Shown here: piece by piece, positions 1 through 8,600 of the stretch
Layout: every line of letters begins with the position of its first letter
Position numbering within the stretch: the stretch's first letter is position 1
NCBI GenBank assembly: GCA_016650015.1
Contig: JAENWV010000005.1
Span: 1 to 34,848 of the forward strand
DNA length: 34,848 nucleotides
Direction of reading: 5' to 3'
Source: Thermoleophilia bacterium
GTDB taxonomy: Bacteria; Actinomycetota; Thermoleophilia; BMS3ABIN01
Made by a program: the position numbers and the translations under genes
Notes under the pieces: model-generated
Database searches by the model: none
What the model saw: only the letters and a program-made list of their open reading frames with translations
Told to the model about the DNA's origin: nothing

Positions 1-87
1 AAAACGACCTCGTGTTGCACTTGGGAGTTGAAACCGCCGTGCATTAGAATATAAACATGTACTTTAATCCCAACCAGGAGGCGGCAT

Positions 88-570
88 ATGTCTGCCAACA
101 AAGTTCTATCGGTTTTGATACTCATCGTAGGGGTCGCACTGCTCATCGCCCCTGTCGGCTACAAGATGTTCGACCGGGCGCCGGCCGGAGCTGACATGAT
201 GAAGGACTTCGAGCCCGTGCTGACACGTCCGAATGTCACGACTTTCCAGGGACACATGCAGACCTTCGGGGGTATGCAGACCGACATGGAAAAAATGATT
301 CCCGCGTTCGCGCAACAAATGGGAGTCAGCGAGGACCAGCTTAACCAGATGATGCAGAAGCAGTTCCCCGGAGTGGCGAATGGAATAGGCCAGATGGACA
401 AGATGGGCCAGGACTTCAGCACGGTTATCACTGTCATGGACCAGAATGTGGAAAACTTCCAGAAGGCTGATCAGCTGCCCATGAGAACGATGCCCTGGTT
501 CTTTGTTATCGCTGGCGGCGTGCTGATAGTTCTCTCAGGCGCTCAGTTGCTGATGCCCGTCAAGAAGTAA
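88..570 (+). CDS. Hypothetical protein with N- and C-terminal transmembrane segments, Met/Gln-rich middle
   Basis: ORF 160 aa; ribosome-binding-like aggaggcggcat upstream of ATG; hydrophobic segments VLSVLILIVGVALLIAPVGY and WFFVIAGGVLIVLSGAQLL. Confidence 0.75.
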   Translation: MSANKVLSVLILIVGVALLIAPVGYKMFDRAPAGADMMKDFEPVLTRPNVTTFQGHMQTFGGMQTDMEKMIPAFAQQMGVSEDQLNQMMQKQFPGVANGIGQMDKMGQDFSTVITVMDQNVENFQKADQLPMRTMPWFFVIAGGVLIVLSGAQLLMPVKK

Positions 571-619
571 ACAAAGCGGTGGCAACTTACTGCCTGCTCT
601 TCAAATCAGGAATAAACAT

Positions 620-650
620 GCCGCGCCGCTTTCAGCGGCGCGGCTTTTAT
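620..650 (+). terminator. Rho-independent terminator
   Basis: gccgcgccgct-ttc-agcggcgcggc hairpin followed by ttttattt. Confidence 0.85.
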
Positions 651-656
651 TTGGCG

Positions 657-1016
657 TCAGATGTCTCTCAGCTGCTCCTCGGACATCCCGAAGTAATGCC
701 CCAGCTCGTGCATGACCGTATTGCGGACCTGGGTCTTGATATCGCTGTCGGAGCGTGACATTTCCTCGATGGGGATGCGAAAGATTGTTATGCGGTCCGG
801 CAGGGCGCCGTCGTAGGCCCGGGGTCTTTCGGTCAGCGGGATGCCTTCGTAAAGGCCCAGCAGGTGATGGCGGTCCCTCAGGTTTACCTTGCCCAGCTGG
901 TCCGGCGATGCCCAGTCCTCGACCATGATGGTGACGTTGTCGAGGCGCGCGGCGAACTCCGGCGGCAGATCGGCCAGCGCTTCCTCCACCAGTTGTTCAA
1001 AATGGGCGCGGTTCAA
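657..1016 (-). CDS. Metallopeptidase family protein (minimal zincin, HExxH)
   Basis: 119 aa ORF with MHELGHYFGMSEEQL motif and N-terminal FEQLVEEALADLPPEFAARLDNV typical of this small zincin-like family. Confidence 0.85.
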   Translation of the reverse strand: MNRAHFEQLVEEALADLPPEFAARLDNVTIMVEDWASPDQLGKVNLRDRHHLLGLYEGIPLTERPRAYDGALPDRITIFRIPIEEMSRSDSDIKTQVRNTVMHELGHYFGMSEEQLRDI

Positions 1017-1136
1017 TTAGAGTACGACGCAAATGGAAACAGGTCCGTCAGAGCTCACGATTCAGGAAATTCAGGCGACGTATATCGCCGGAATTGTTCC
1101 GAATCAGGAAACAGGCAACCCGCGTCCCTGAAGAGT

Positions 1137-1514
1137 TCAGCGTTCGTGGGGGTAGGCCCGCGCCTCTGTTTTGTCAGTCGAGTAACGCTTGAGCAGCGCC
1201 TGGCGGCAGGATTCCCCCTGCTCGCGGTTGTAGGCCTTCTCCACGGTAACGTAGCAGCGTTCACGGGGCGGGCGCACGACCTTGACCGCGCCGAAGCCGC
1301 CCTTGCGCTTCTCCAGCTCCAGAAATCCCGCCATGTCGATCTCCACGGCGAACACCTTGTACAGGCAGCCGAAATAGGTGGAGCCGGCCTGGTCGTACGA
1401 ATAGATATATTTGCATTCCGAGTCGATGCAGTTGGCGGGGTAGACAACCTTTTCGCAAAGCACCCCGCACTCCTTGCAATCAAGCTCTTCGGACAGTTCC
1501 AGCAGTAAAGACAT
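1137..1514 (-). CDS. Conserved cysteine-rich protein
   Basis: ORF listed as 1137..1553; internal ATG at 1514 has an SD-like agaaaggg and gives MSLLLELSEELDCKECGVLCEK...; multiple Cys residues suggest metal binding. Confidence 0.6.
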   Translation of the reverse strand: MSLLLELSEELDCKECGVLCEKVVYPANCIDSECKYIYSYDQAGSTYFGCLYKVFAVEIDMAGFLELEKRKGGFGAVKVVRPPRERCYVTVEKAYNREQGESCRQALLKRYSTDKTEARAYPHER

Positions 1515-1812
1515 TTTTCCCTTTCTCAATCCGCGGCTCGCCAAAAGTTCCATTTTCAGCTCCTGTTAGTCTGAACCCGAGCGGCCGCACTGTTTCCAAT
1601 TGCGAGTATTGTACTGCGCTACAGCTGTTTACAGCAAGTTTCGACCGTTAAGAACTGGTTAAGTTTCGCCGGGAATGGGAAATAATATACGGCGTTTTGC
1701 AGGTATTGTTTTCTGCCACAGGAGCCGGTGATCCGAACTGGATGGGCGAAACGACCATAAAATCCATACATCTGCCTGATGGCGGCAGCGAGTCGTCGGA
1801 AAGCTCCCCGGT

Positions 1813-3660
1813 ATGAAGAACGACCTGCATCTGCCGCCAAACGCGCTGACAGTTCTGTCGCGGCGCTACCTGATGAAAGATCGGCAGGGCAGAGTCGTGG
1901 AAACACCGGCGGAACTTTTCCGGCGGGTGGCCCGGCAGGTGGCCGCTGCCGATGCGGCTTACGGGGACGACCCGGCTTTTTCCGCGGAACAGTTCTATCA
2001 GGCAATGGCGTCGCTCGAGTTCCTGCCGAACTCCCCCACCCTGATGAACGCCGGCACGGAACTGGGGCTGCTCTCAGCCTGCTTTGTCCTGCCGGTGCCC
2101 GATTCCATCACCGGGATTTTTGACTCGGTCAAGTCCATGGCCATCATCCACCAGGCGGGCGGCGGCACCGGGTTCTCCTTCTCCCATCTGCGGCCAAAAG
2201 GCGACCTCGTGGGAACAACGCATGGTGTCGCTTCCGGTCCGGTGAGCTTCATGGGCGCCTTCGACAGCGCCACCGAGGTGGTCAAGCAGGGCGGGCGACG
2301 GCGCGGCGCCAACATGGGGGTGCTGCGCGTTGACCATCCGGACATCCTGGAGTTCATCGGGTCCAAGCAGCAGGAGGACTTTCTACGGAACTTCAACATT
2401 TCCGTGGCGGTGACTGACGAGTTCATGGAAGCGGTGAGAACGGATAGTGAGTACGATCTGGTAAACCCGCGAACCGGCGCGGCGGCCGGGCGGCTCAAGG
2501 CGCTCCCCGTTATGGAGGCGATCGCCGCGGCGGCCTGGGCCGGCGGCGACCCGGGCATGATCTTCCTCGACCGGATCAACGAGTCAAATCCCACGCCGCG
2601 GTTGGGGTCGATGGAAACCACTAATCCCTGCGGCGAGCAGCCGCTGCTGCCTTACGAGTCGTGTAACCTGGGCTCGATAGATCTGTCGAAATTCGTCACT
2701 GGCGGTGAATCGGTCAGCGGTGAGGCAAGCGATGGCCGTGCCGCGGGAGATGGCCGTGCCGCGGGAGATGGCCGTGCCGCGGGAGATGGCCGTGCCGCGG
2801 GAGATGGCCGTGCCGCGGGAGATGGCTATTCCGCGGGCGGCGAGCTCGACTGGGCGCGGCTCGGCGAGCTGGTCGATATCGCGGTACATTTTCTCGACAA
2901 CGTCATCGACGCCAACCACTTCCCGCTGGACGAGATCGGGAAGATGACCGACGGCAACCGGAAGATCGGCCTTGGCGTGATGGGCTTCGCCGAGGCGCTG
3001 GTGAAGCTGGGAATCCGCTACGACTCGGAAGCGGCGCTGGCCATGGCGGAGGAGATCATGAAGTTCATCGAGGAGCGGGCGGTGGCGAAATCGGTAGAGA
3101 TCGCCGGCCGGCGCGGGTCCTTCCCCAATTTTGAGGGCAGCCTCTGGCAACAGCGCGGCTATGAAGCCATGCGGAACGCCACCGTGACGACCATCGCGCC
3201 AACCGGGACCATAAGTGTGATCGCCGGCACCAGTAGCGGCATCGAGCCACTGTTCGCCATCTCTTTCGTGCGGGACGTGATGGATGGCACGCGCCTTTTT
3301 GAGACCAATGCCGAGTTCGAACGCCTGGCGCGCGAACGCGGATTCCATTCAGAAGAATTGATGGCGGAGATCGCCCGCAGTGGCAGCGTGGCCGGAAACG
3401 AGCGAGTGCCAGCCGACTTGCGCGAGCTTTTCCGAACCGCCCTGGATATCGAACCCGAGTGGCACGTGCGCCTGCAGGCCGCCTTCCAGAAGCATGTGGA
3501 CAACGCGGTTTCCAAGACGGTCAACCTGCCACGGGACTCCGGAATTGATGATGTAAAGCGCGTCTTTCTGCTAGCCTGGGAGCTGGGCTGCAAGGGCATC
3601 ACTGTTTTCCGTTACGGCAGCCGCCGGCAGCAGGTGCTCTACCTCAACCCCTCCAAATAG
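1813..3660 (+). CDS. nrdJ: Adenosylcobalamin-dependent (class II) ribonucleotide reductase
   Basis: Class II RNR motifs: NSPTLMNAG, LSACFVLPV, NPCGEQPLLPYESCNLGSIDLS, TTIAPTGTISVIAGTSSGIEP, GCKGITVFRYGSR. Confidence 0.93.
   Translation: MKNDLHLPPNALTVLSRRYLMKDRQGRVVETPAELFRRVARQVAAADAAYGDDPAFSAEQFYQAMASLEFLPNSPTLMNAGTELGLLSACFVLPVPDSITGIFDSVKSMAIIHQAGGGTGFSFSHLRPKGDLVGTTHGVASGPVSFMGAFDSATEVVKQGGRRRGANMGVLRVDHPDILEFIGSKQQEDFLRNFNISVAVTDEFMEAVRTDSEYDLVNPRTGAAAGRLKALPVMEAIAAAAWAGGDPGMIFLDRINESNPTPRLGSMETTNPCGEQPLLPYESCNLGSIDLSKFVTGGESVSGEASDGRAAGDGRAAGDGRAAGDGRAAGDGRAAGDGYSAGGELDWARLGELVDIAVHFLDNVIDANHFPLDEIGKMTDGNRKIGLGVMGFAEALVKLGIRYDSEAALAMAEEIMKFIEERAVAKSVEIAGRRGSFPNFEGSLWQQRGYEAMRNATVTTIAPTGTISVIAGTSSGIEPLFAISFVRDVMDGTRLFETNAEFERLARERGFHSEELMAEIARSGSVAGNERVPADLRELFRTALDIEPEWHVRLQAAFQKHVDNAVSKTVNLPRDSGIDDVKRVFLLAWELGCKGITVFRYGSRRQQVLYLNPSK
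2731..2838 (+). repeat. 18-bp in-frame tandem repeat (5 perfect copies plus 1 degenerate) inside nrdJ
   Basis: gatggccgtgccgcggga x5 at 2731-2820, then gatggctattccgcgggc; encodes (DGRAAG)n. Confidence 0.97.
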
Positions 3661-3724
3661 AGGTTATATGGTCGTAACGGCGACCTCAACCCCTCCAAAT
3701 AGAGGTTATATGGTCGTAACGGCG
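3641..3724 (+). repeat. 42-bp perfect tandem duplication spanning the nrdJ stop codon
   Basis: acctcaacccctccaaatagaggttatatggtcgtaacggcg at 3641-3682 and again at 3683-3724. Confidence 0.97.
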
Positions 3725-3744
3725 AAATAGGATTTCGGATTTGT

Positions 3745-3771
3745 GCCGGGCCTTCTAGCCGGAGGCCCGGC
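3745..3771 (+). terminator. Putative terminator hairpin downstream of nrdJ
   Basis: gccgggcct-tctagccgg-aggcccggc 9-bp stem; no strong T-tract. Confidence 0.45.
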
Positions 3772-3889
3772 CGGCTCTTCTCGTTTTGCTCCATACCTCG
3801 GGGTAAGGAAAAACGTTTTCGCTTTGAACACTCAGTCAAAAACCGCCCTGGGCGGTGAGGGGCTCGCCGAGGAGCTGCCCCGCTCGGGA

Positions 3890-5161
3890 ATGGCTACGCG
3901 CTTTATCGCCGCCAACTTCGGTGCGCTGTTGTTCGCCGGCGCCGCCAGCCTGCTGGCATTTCGCTGGATCGGCGACCTCGATGACCTGCTGACCTTGCCC
4001 GGCGCCATCATCGTGGTCGCCTTCATCGCCATCATCCCCGGCTACCTGAACATCTTCCTACTGCTCAGCCTGCTTTCCTACCGTCAGCCGAAACTCAGTC
4101 TCGAGGGAACGTTTCCGGGCGTTTCCATCCTTATTGCCGCCTATAACGAAGAGAAAAACCTGGCGGAGACTTTCCGCGGCCTGGCGGGTCAGGACTTTCC
4201 GGCGGAGATCGAGGTGATAGTCGTCGACGACGGCTCCACCGACGGGACCCTCAACTATCTGCGTTCGCTGAGGAAGCCCTGCCTCGAAGTCATCTCCATC
4301 CCCCATCAGGGGAAGGCGGCGGCGCTAAACGCAGGGCTGGAAGCGGTTTCCCACCGGGTATTGGTAACCATCGACGCCGACACCTTCCTGCATCCACAGG
4401 CGCTGCGCCGGATTGTCGCCCGGCTGATGCAAAGCCCAGACTGCGCCGCCGTGGCGGGTTCGGTGCTGGCCAAGAATTCGCGGGAATCCAGTTTTACCCG
4501 ACTGCAGGAGTGGGATTATTTCCTGGGCATCGGCGCCGTCAAGCGCCAGCAGAGCATGTACCGGGGGACGCTGGTGGCGCAAGGCTCCTTCAGCGCCTTC
4601 CGCACCGGCGTGGTGCGCGCCGCCCGGGGCTGGCCGAACCGCATCGGCGAGGACATCGTGCTCACCTGGGCGCTGATCGGTGAGGGCTACCAGATCGTCC
4701 ATGAGCCGACCGCTATCGCGTTCACCAGAGTGCCCCATACATTCCGCGGTTTCTACCGCCAGCGCCAGCGCTGGGCCCGCGGCATGATCGAGGCTCTTCG
4801 AGGCCATCTGGGAAATGTCTGGCGCCAACACCGCTTCGCCAGCTTCTTCGTGGCGATGGACCTGCTCTTCCCGCCCCTGGACCTCGTCTTTACCCTGGCT
4901 TTTCTCCCTGGCGTGGCACTGGCCTGCTTCGGCCACTTCTACCTGGCCGGGGCGATGACCCTGCTGGTGCTGCCGTTAACCGCTTTGATCGTGCTGATCA
5001 TGCTGCGCTATCAGAAGGGCATTTTCGACCTCGTGGGCCTGAAGATCCGCCGGAATCTACTGGGTTTCCTGGCCTATTTCCTGCTCTACCAGTTCATCGT
5101 CTCACCGATCTGCGTGGTCGGCTACACCAGGGAGCTCTTGAACCTCGAGCGGAAGTGGTGA
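3890..5161 (+). CDS. Glycosyltransferase family 2, membrane, poly-GlcNAc-synthase-like
   Basis: ORF open from 3743 but the region before ATG 3890 overlaps the hairpin; motifs VSILIAAYNEEKNL, VVDDGSTDGT, TIDADT, GEDIVLTW, RQRQRWARG and C-terminal TM helices. Confidence 0.88.
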   Translation: MATRFIAANFGALLFAGAASLLAFRWIGDLDDLLTLPGAIIVVAFIAIIPGYLNIFLLLSLLSYRQPKLSLEGTFPGVSILIAAYNEEKNLAETFRGLAGQDFPAEIEVIVVDDGSTDGTLNYLRSLRKPCLEVISIPHQGKAAALNAGLEAVSHRVLVTIDADTFLHPQALRRIVARLMQSPDCAAVAGSVLAKNSRESSFTRLQEWDYFLGIGAVKRQQSMYRGTLVAQGSFSAFRTGVVRAARGWPNRIGEDIVLTWALIGEGYQIVHEPTAIAFTRVPHTFRGFYRQRQRWARGMIEALRGHLGNVWRQHRFASFFVAMDLLFPPLDLVFTLAFLPGVALACFGHFYLAGAMTLLVLPLTALIVLIMLRYQKGIFDLVGLKIRRNLLGFLAYFLLYQFIVSPICVVGYTRELLNLERKW

Positions 5162-5577
5162 GCGGGACAGCTTTCCTCAAGGAGGAGTGAGAGCCTGACC
5201 AGGGTGTCCCACTTTGCGCCGCATTGTCCTCTGCGGCATTTCGCCCAATCGTCCCGAACTGTCCTGCACTGTCCCGCCTTTTATCCATCAGGATAAAAAC
5301 TTCAGCGCGATTCGAAATCGCGACATTCTTGAGATTTCACCTGTACCGGCTAGCTGATTAAATATTAGCCTGCAAAATGTGGCTTTATTACAAAAACCTT
5401 CTTCAAGCAGACACAACCGACCCACTAATATTAGTTATAGTGATAATAAAGATGGGGGTTTTCCCCGATAGTAGCGGGTTCCCGGGGAGGATATGCTCAT
5501 TACGTAAGTTTACGGCACAAGGTTGAAAGCGTTGGTACATGCCTGCGCAAAAAATTATTCGTGCGAGGAGGTGACAA

Positions 5578-6051
5578 ATGCAACTTACCAGGCAAGCTGA
5601 TTACGCGATTAGAGCACTGCTGCATCTGTCGGCTGAAAAGACCGGCAACGTGGTGCAGACCAAAGAAATCGCCTCCAGTGAGGGAATCCCCGAGAAGTAT
5701 CTCCCCACCATCATGCGCACTCTGGCCCGCGCCGGCCTAGTCAGGACGCTCCGCGGCAACCAGGGCGGTGTGCTGCTGGCCAGGAAGCCGGATGAAATCA
5801 ACCTGCGTGAGGTCATAGAGGCAATCGAGGAACCGATAGTTCTCAACCGCTGCCTGCGGGACGACGGCGAATGTGACCGGGAAAGTTTCTGTCCCGTGCA
5901 CCCCGTCTGGGAACGCATCCAGCAGACCCTGATCGACCAGCTGGAGTCGACGACATTCGCCGATTTGGCAACGGATAAGATCAATTACGAGGCAGGCTCT
6001 TCCAAGGGATGGGAATTTTCTGATTCCCAAAGTGAAAGGATTCTAGCTTAA
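5578..6051 (+). CDS. Rrf2 family transcriptional regulator with three conserved Cys
   Basis: MQLTRQADYAIRALLHL..., LRGNQGGVLLARKPDEINLREVIEAIEEP, CLRDDGECDRESFC; strong SD gaggaggtgac. Confidence 0.93.
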   Translation: MQLTRQADYAIRALLHLSAEKTGNVVQTKEIASSEGIPEKYLPTIMRTLARAGLVRTLRGNQGGVLLARKPDEINLREVIEAIEEPIVLNRCLRDDGECDRESFCPVHPVWERIQQTLIDQLESTTFADLATDKINYEAGSSKGWEFSDSQSERILA

Positions 6052-6064
6052 TCCTAGCTTAATC
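6043..6064 (+). repeat. 11-bp tandem duplication at the Rrf2 stop codon
   Basis: ctagcttaatc ctagcttaatc; first copy contains the TAA stop. Confidence 0.9.
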
Positions 6065-6289
6065 CTCTCCAGACGTGCGCGTGGCAAGCGCAGAGGTTTG
6101 TGAATAACAGTTGACGTGGACGTGGTGTCGGGTCAGGAGCGGGTGTTGCGAGCGGATTTGCCGACCCGGCTAACTTTGTAGGCTTGCCCAGTACCTGCCA
6201 TAGAGGGCGTGGTCGAATCGAGGCACGTTGATGGCGGCGCATTTAGCGATCGAGTATTCCCCCCCCCCCCAAGTTTGTAACTGTGCGCG

Positions 6290-6399
6290 GTTCTCCAGGA
6301 GTACAACTTCCCTCCGGGTTTGGAACATCGATACTTTGTGAGACTCGCTGCAGGCTGGAGCTGTTTTCCAGTAGTACGACTTCCCTCCGGGTTTGGAAC
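6290..6399. CRISPR. Possible minimal/decayed CRISPR unit (two 37-bp repeats, one 36-bp spacer)
   Basis: 6290-6326 gttctccaggagtacaacttccctccgggtttggaac and 6363-6399 gttttccagtagtacgacttccctccgggtttggaac (3 mismatches), separated by 36 bp; no cas genes in window. Confidence 0.4.
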
Positions 6400-6441
6400 C
6401 CTCCTGTGTTTGCGATACCATTGGCTGAGCCGGAAACGGCG

Positions 6442-6771
6442 GTGACACCACCTTCAAGCAAACATGGATCAAAAAACCAGCCAGCCTTGAAAGACTATTA
6501 CCGTATCCTCGAAGTCCACCCTGAAGCTTCACGGGAAGTGATCGACCGCGCCTACAGGGCGCTGGCGCGCAAGTATCACCCCGACGCTTATCCCGCGGAA
6601 CGGCAACAATGGGCCAACCTCATGATGCAGGAGATCAACGAGGCGCACGACGTGCTCACCGACCCGGGCCGCCGGGCCGCCTACGCCCGCTATCAGAAGA
6701 CTGAGTTCTGGCGCGTGTTCTGGCGCGAGGGGCTGTCCGGTCTTTCGCGGCGCTGGGCGGGAAAAGGCTAA
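6442..6771 (+). CDS. J-domain (DnaJ-like) protein
   Basis: DYYRILEVHPEASREVIDRAYRALARKYHPDAYP..INEAHDVLTDPGRRAAYARY; start uncertain (GTG 6442, or ATG 6464 requiring a frame correction). Confidence 0.75.
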   Translation: MTPPSSKHGSKNQPALKDYYRILEVHPEASREVIDRAYRALARKYHPDAYPAERQQWANLMMQEINEAHDVLTDPGRRAAYARYQKTEFWRVFWREGLSGLSRRWAGKG

Positions 6772-6772
6772 G

Positions 6773-7207
6773 CTACTCGGGCATCGGGGTGTCCGTGGGC
6801 TCACCGCGTTCTGAATACTTGGCGTCGATCCTCTCCCGAATAGCCAGCACCGACAATCCTTCCCCCTGCCACTGGCCGATATCCATCGCCTCGTCAAGAC
6901 AGGTTGTGCACCCGGCGGCGTGCTCGTCAAAGTCGCCGGTCTGGCGATTGTAGAAACAGTCCTTGAGGTTCTGGTATTTCTCAGGATCCTGTTTACAGCC
7001 ACAGTAACAGGGCACACGTTCCAGAATAGACTGGTTGGCGGCGGCAATTCGGTAGCCGTTCAGGGACTCTTCGGAACGGTAGACGAACTCGGGAAAGGCC
7101 GGGTCGTTGCCGGCGGTCGAGTCACCGCAACCAGCAATGAAGAAGACGATCAGCAGCATCGCCAGAACCGCTCCCATGCCACCTGCTCTTCTGGTCCAGG
7201 CACTCAT
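6773..7207 (-). CDS. PCYCGC-motif lipoprotein
   Basis: Lipobox-like VFFIAGCGDS; VPCYCGCKQDPEKYQNLKDCF...GCTTCLDEA. Confidence 0.85.
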   Translation of the reverse strand: MSAWTRRAGGMGAVLAMLLIVFFIAGCGDSTAGNDPAFPEFVYRSEESLNGYRIAAANQSILERVPCYCGCKQDPEKYQNLKDCFYNRQTGDFDEHAAGCTTCLDEAMDIGQWQGEGLSVLAIRERIDAKYSERGEPTDTPMPE

Positions 7208-7211
7208 CGGG

Positions 7212-8597
7212 CTAGCACGCTCCGCTCATCGGCAGCAGAAAGAGGAATCCGAAGCCGCTGAAAGCAGCCAGCACTACGGCGCTGCGGCTGAGAGCTCCGG
7301 CTCTCATATCTTTCCGGGCAATCCCCAGGGAGAAGTAAAGGCCCATCCCCAGCAACGCCAGTTGCAGAAACTTCAGTGGGATACTGACGAAGTAAACGTT
7401 GGTCGGCGGCATATGGCCGGACCAGTCGATGAGCCGTGATTCCAGCAGCACCGTCTGCAGTGACGGCCAGGCGCCCGACCACAAGTGCTGCAGCGACAGT
7501 GACAGGAAAACTCCCAGGGTCAACGGCAAAAAACTGAATGCCATTGAGTCAAATCTGGAAGATAAGGCTTTGCCGGCGGACGAGTATTTGACACCTGTGT
7601 TATCTCCAGCACCGGCGACGCCTGTAACCTGCACGCGCCCGCCCAGTAATCGCGCCACGCAAAGCTGCAACAGGAGGATCGTGCCCACCAGAACCGACAC
7701 GCCCAGGACGACGGTCAACCGGTAGTTGTAACCCAGGTAGGGAAGTGCGAATTGCTGATAGCGGGCGAATAGCTGGGTCATACGCACCGAATCGGCGGCC
7801 ATCAGACCCAGAAGGAGTAACGACAGCACGCCCTCGGTGCGGCCGAACTCCTGGAGACCGGGCAGTCGCGGCGACACCGGTGTCACTGTTGTGGTGATGC
7901 CGCGAGCGCCAGGATCGTGCGTGCAGACGCCACACATCTGGCACTGGCTCGGCTGCCTCAGGCTCGCGGGCGACTGCCCTACCGGACAGACCGCCATGGC
8001 GCCCTGCATCCGTGTGCTGCCATGAGGCCTCAGCCAGGAGAAAAAGGAATAGACCCGGGTGATCAGCCCCACGGGACAAAGATAGCGGCAAAATGTCCGA
8101 CCGCGAAAAGCCAGCGACAGCCCGAAAGCCAGCAAGGTCATGCCGATGAGAATGATCCCGGTGGCGCCCGCGTTTCCTTCGAGCCCGAGCGCCAGAAAGG
8201 CCAGGCCAAAAGCAAACACCGAGGCTACCCCCAACCAGGGGCCAAGACGGCGAAAAACACCCGGTGGAGCCGGACGCTCCTTGATGATCTTGCCAACCAG
8301 ATCAGCGACGCCGCCGAATGGGCAGACACCGCACCAGATCCTGCCGCCGAAGAGCAGCAGAAACCCCAGTCCCGGCCACCAGAGACGCCAGACAACCTCG
8401 GTAGCCAGGTTGCCTTCGCCACGCTGGCCGGGCGCGAAGGCAAAATAAATCAGGGCCGCAAGGACGGCGTAGAACAGCCAGTGGAATAGCCCCGGATAAA
8501 AACGCCAGCGCAGCAGGGGATCTATGCCCGGCGGCGGCAACTTGAGGCTTGCCGCACCCGCCCGGCCGGCAGCCGCTTCATTTGTCTGTTCAGTCAT
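7212..8597 (-). CDS. Multi-TM 4Fe-4S binding protein (NapH/NosR C-terminal/polyferredoxin-like)
   Basis: WCGVCPFGGVADL, FCRYLCPVGLITRVYSFFSWLRP, CQMCGVCTHDPGARG plus several TM helices. Confidence 0.85.
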   Translation of the reverse strand: MTEQTNEAAAGRAGAASLKLPPPGIDPLLRWRFYPGLFHWLFYAVLAALIYFAFAPGQRGEGNLATEVVWRLWWPGLGFLLLFGGRIWCGVCPFGGVADLVGKIIKERPAPPGVFRRLGPWLGVASVFAFGLAFLALGLEGNAGATGIILIGMTLLAFGLSLAFRGRTFCRYLCPVGLITRVYSFFSWLRPHGSTRMQGAMAVCPVGQSPASLRQPSQCQMCGVCTHDPGARGITTTVTPVSPRLPGLQEFGRTEGVLSLLLLGLMAADSVRMTQLFARYQQFALPYLGYNYRLTVVLGVSVLVGTILLLQLCVARLLGGRVQVTGVAGAGDNTGVKYSSAGKALSSRFDSMAFSFLPLTLGVFLSLSLQHLWSGAWPSLQTVLLESRLIDWSGHMPPTNVYFVSIPLKFLQLALLGMGLYFSLGIARKDMRAGALSRSAVVLAAFSGFGFLFLLPMSGAC

Positions 8598-8600
8598 GAA

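Noticed and set aside
2584-3348. Minus-strand ORF opposite nrdJ with GTAISR repeats
   Set aside because: The repeats are simply the antisense reading of the nrdJ 18-bp repeat; nrdJ has strong motif support.
3658-3726. In-frame UAG at the nrdJ end as a recoded (pyrrolysine) codon
   Set aside because: Downstream in-frame sequence is the 42-bp repeat with a second UAG, then sequence without RNR-like features; no support for readthrough.
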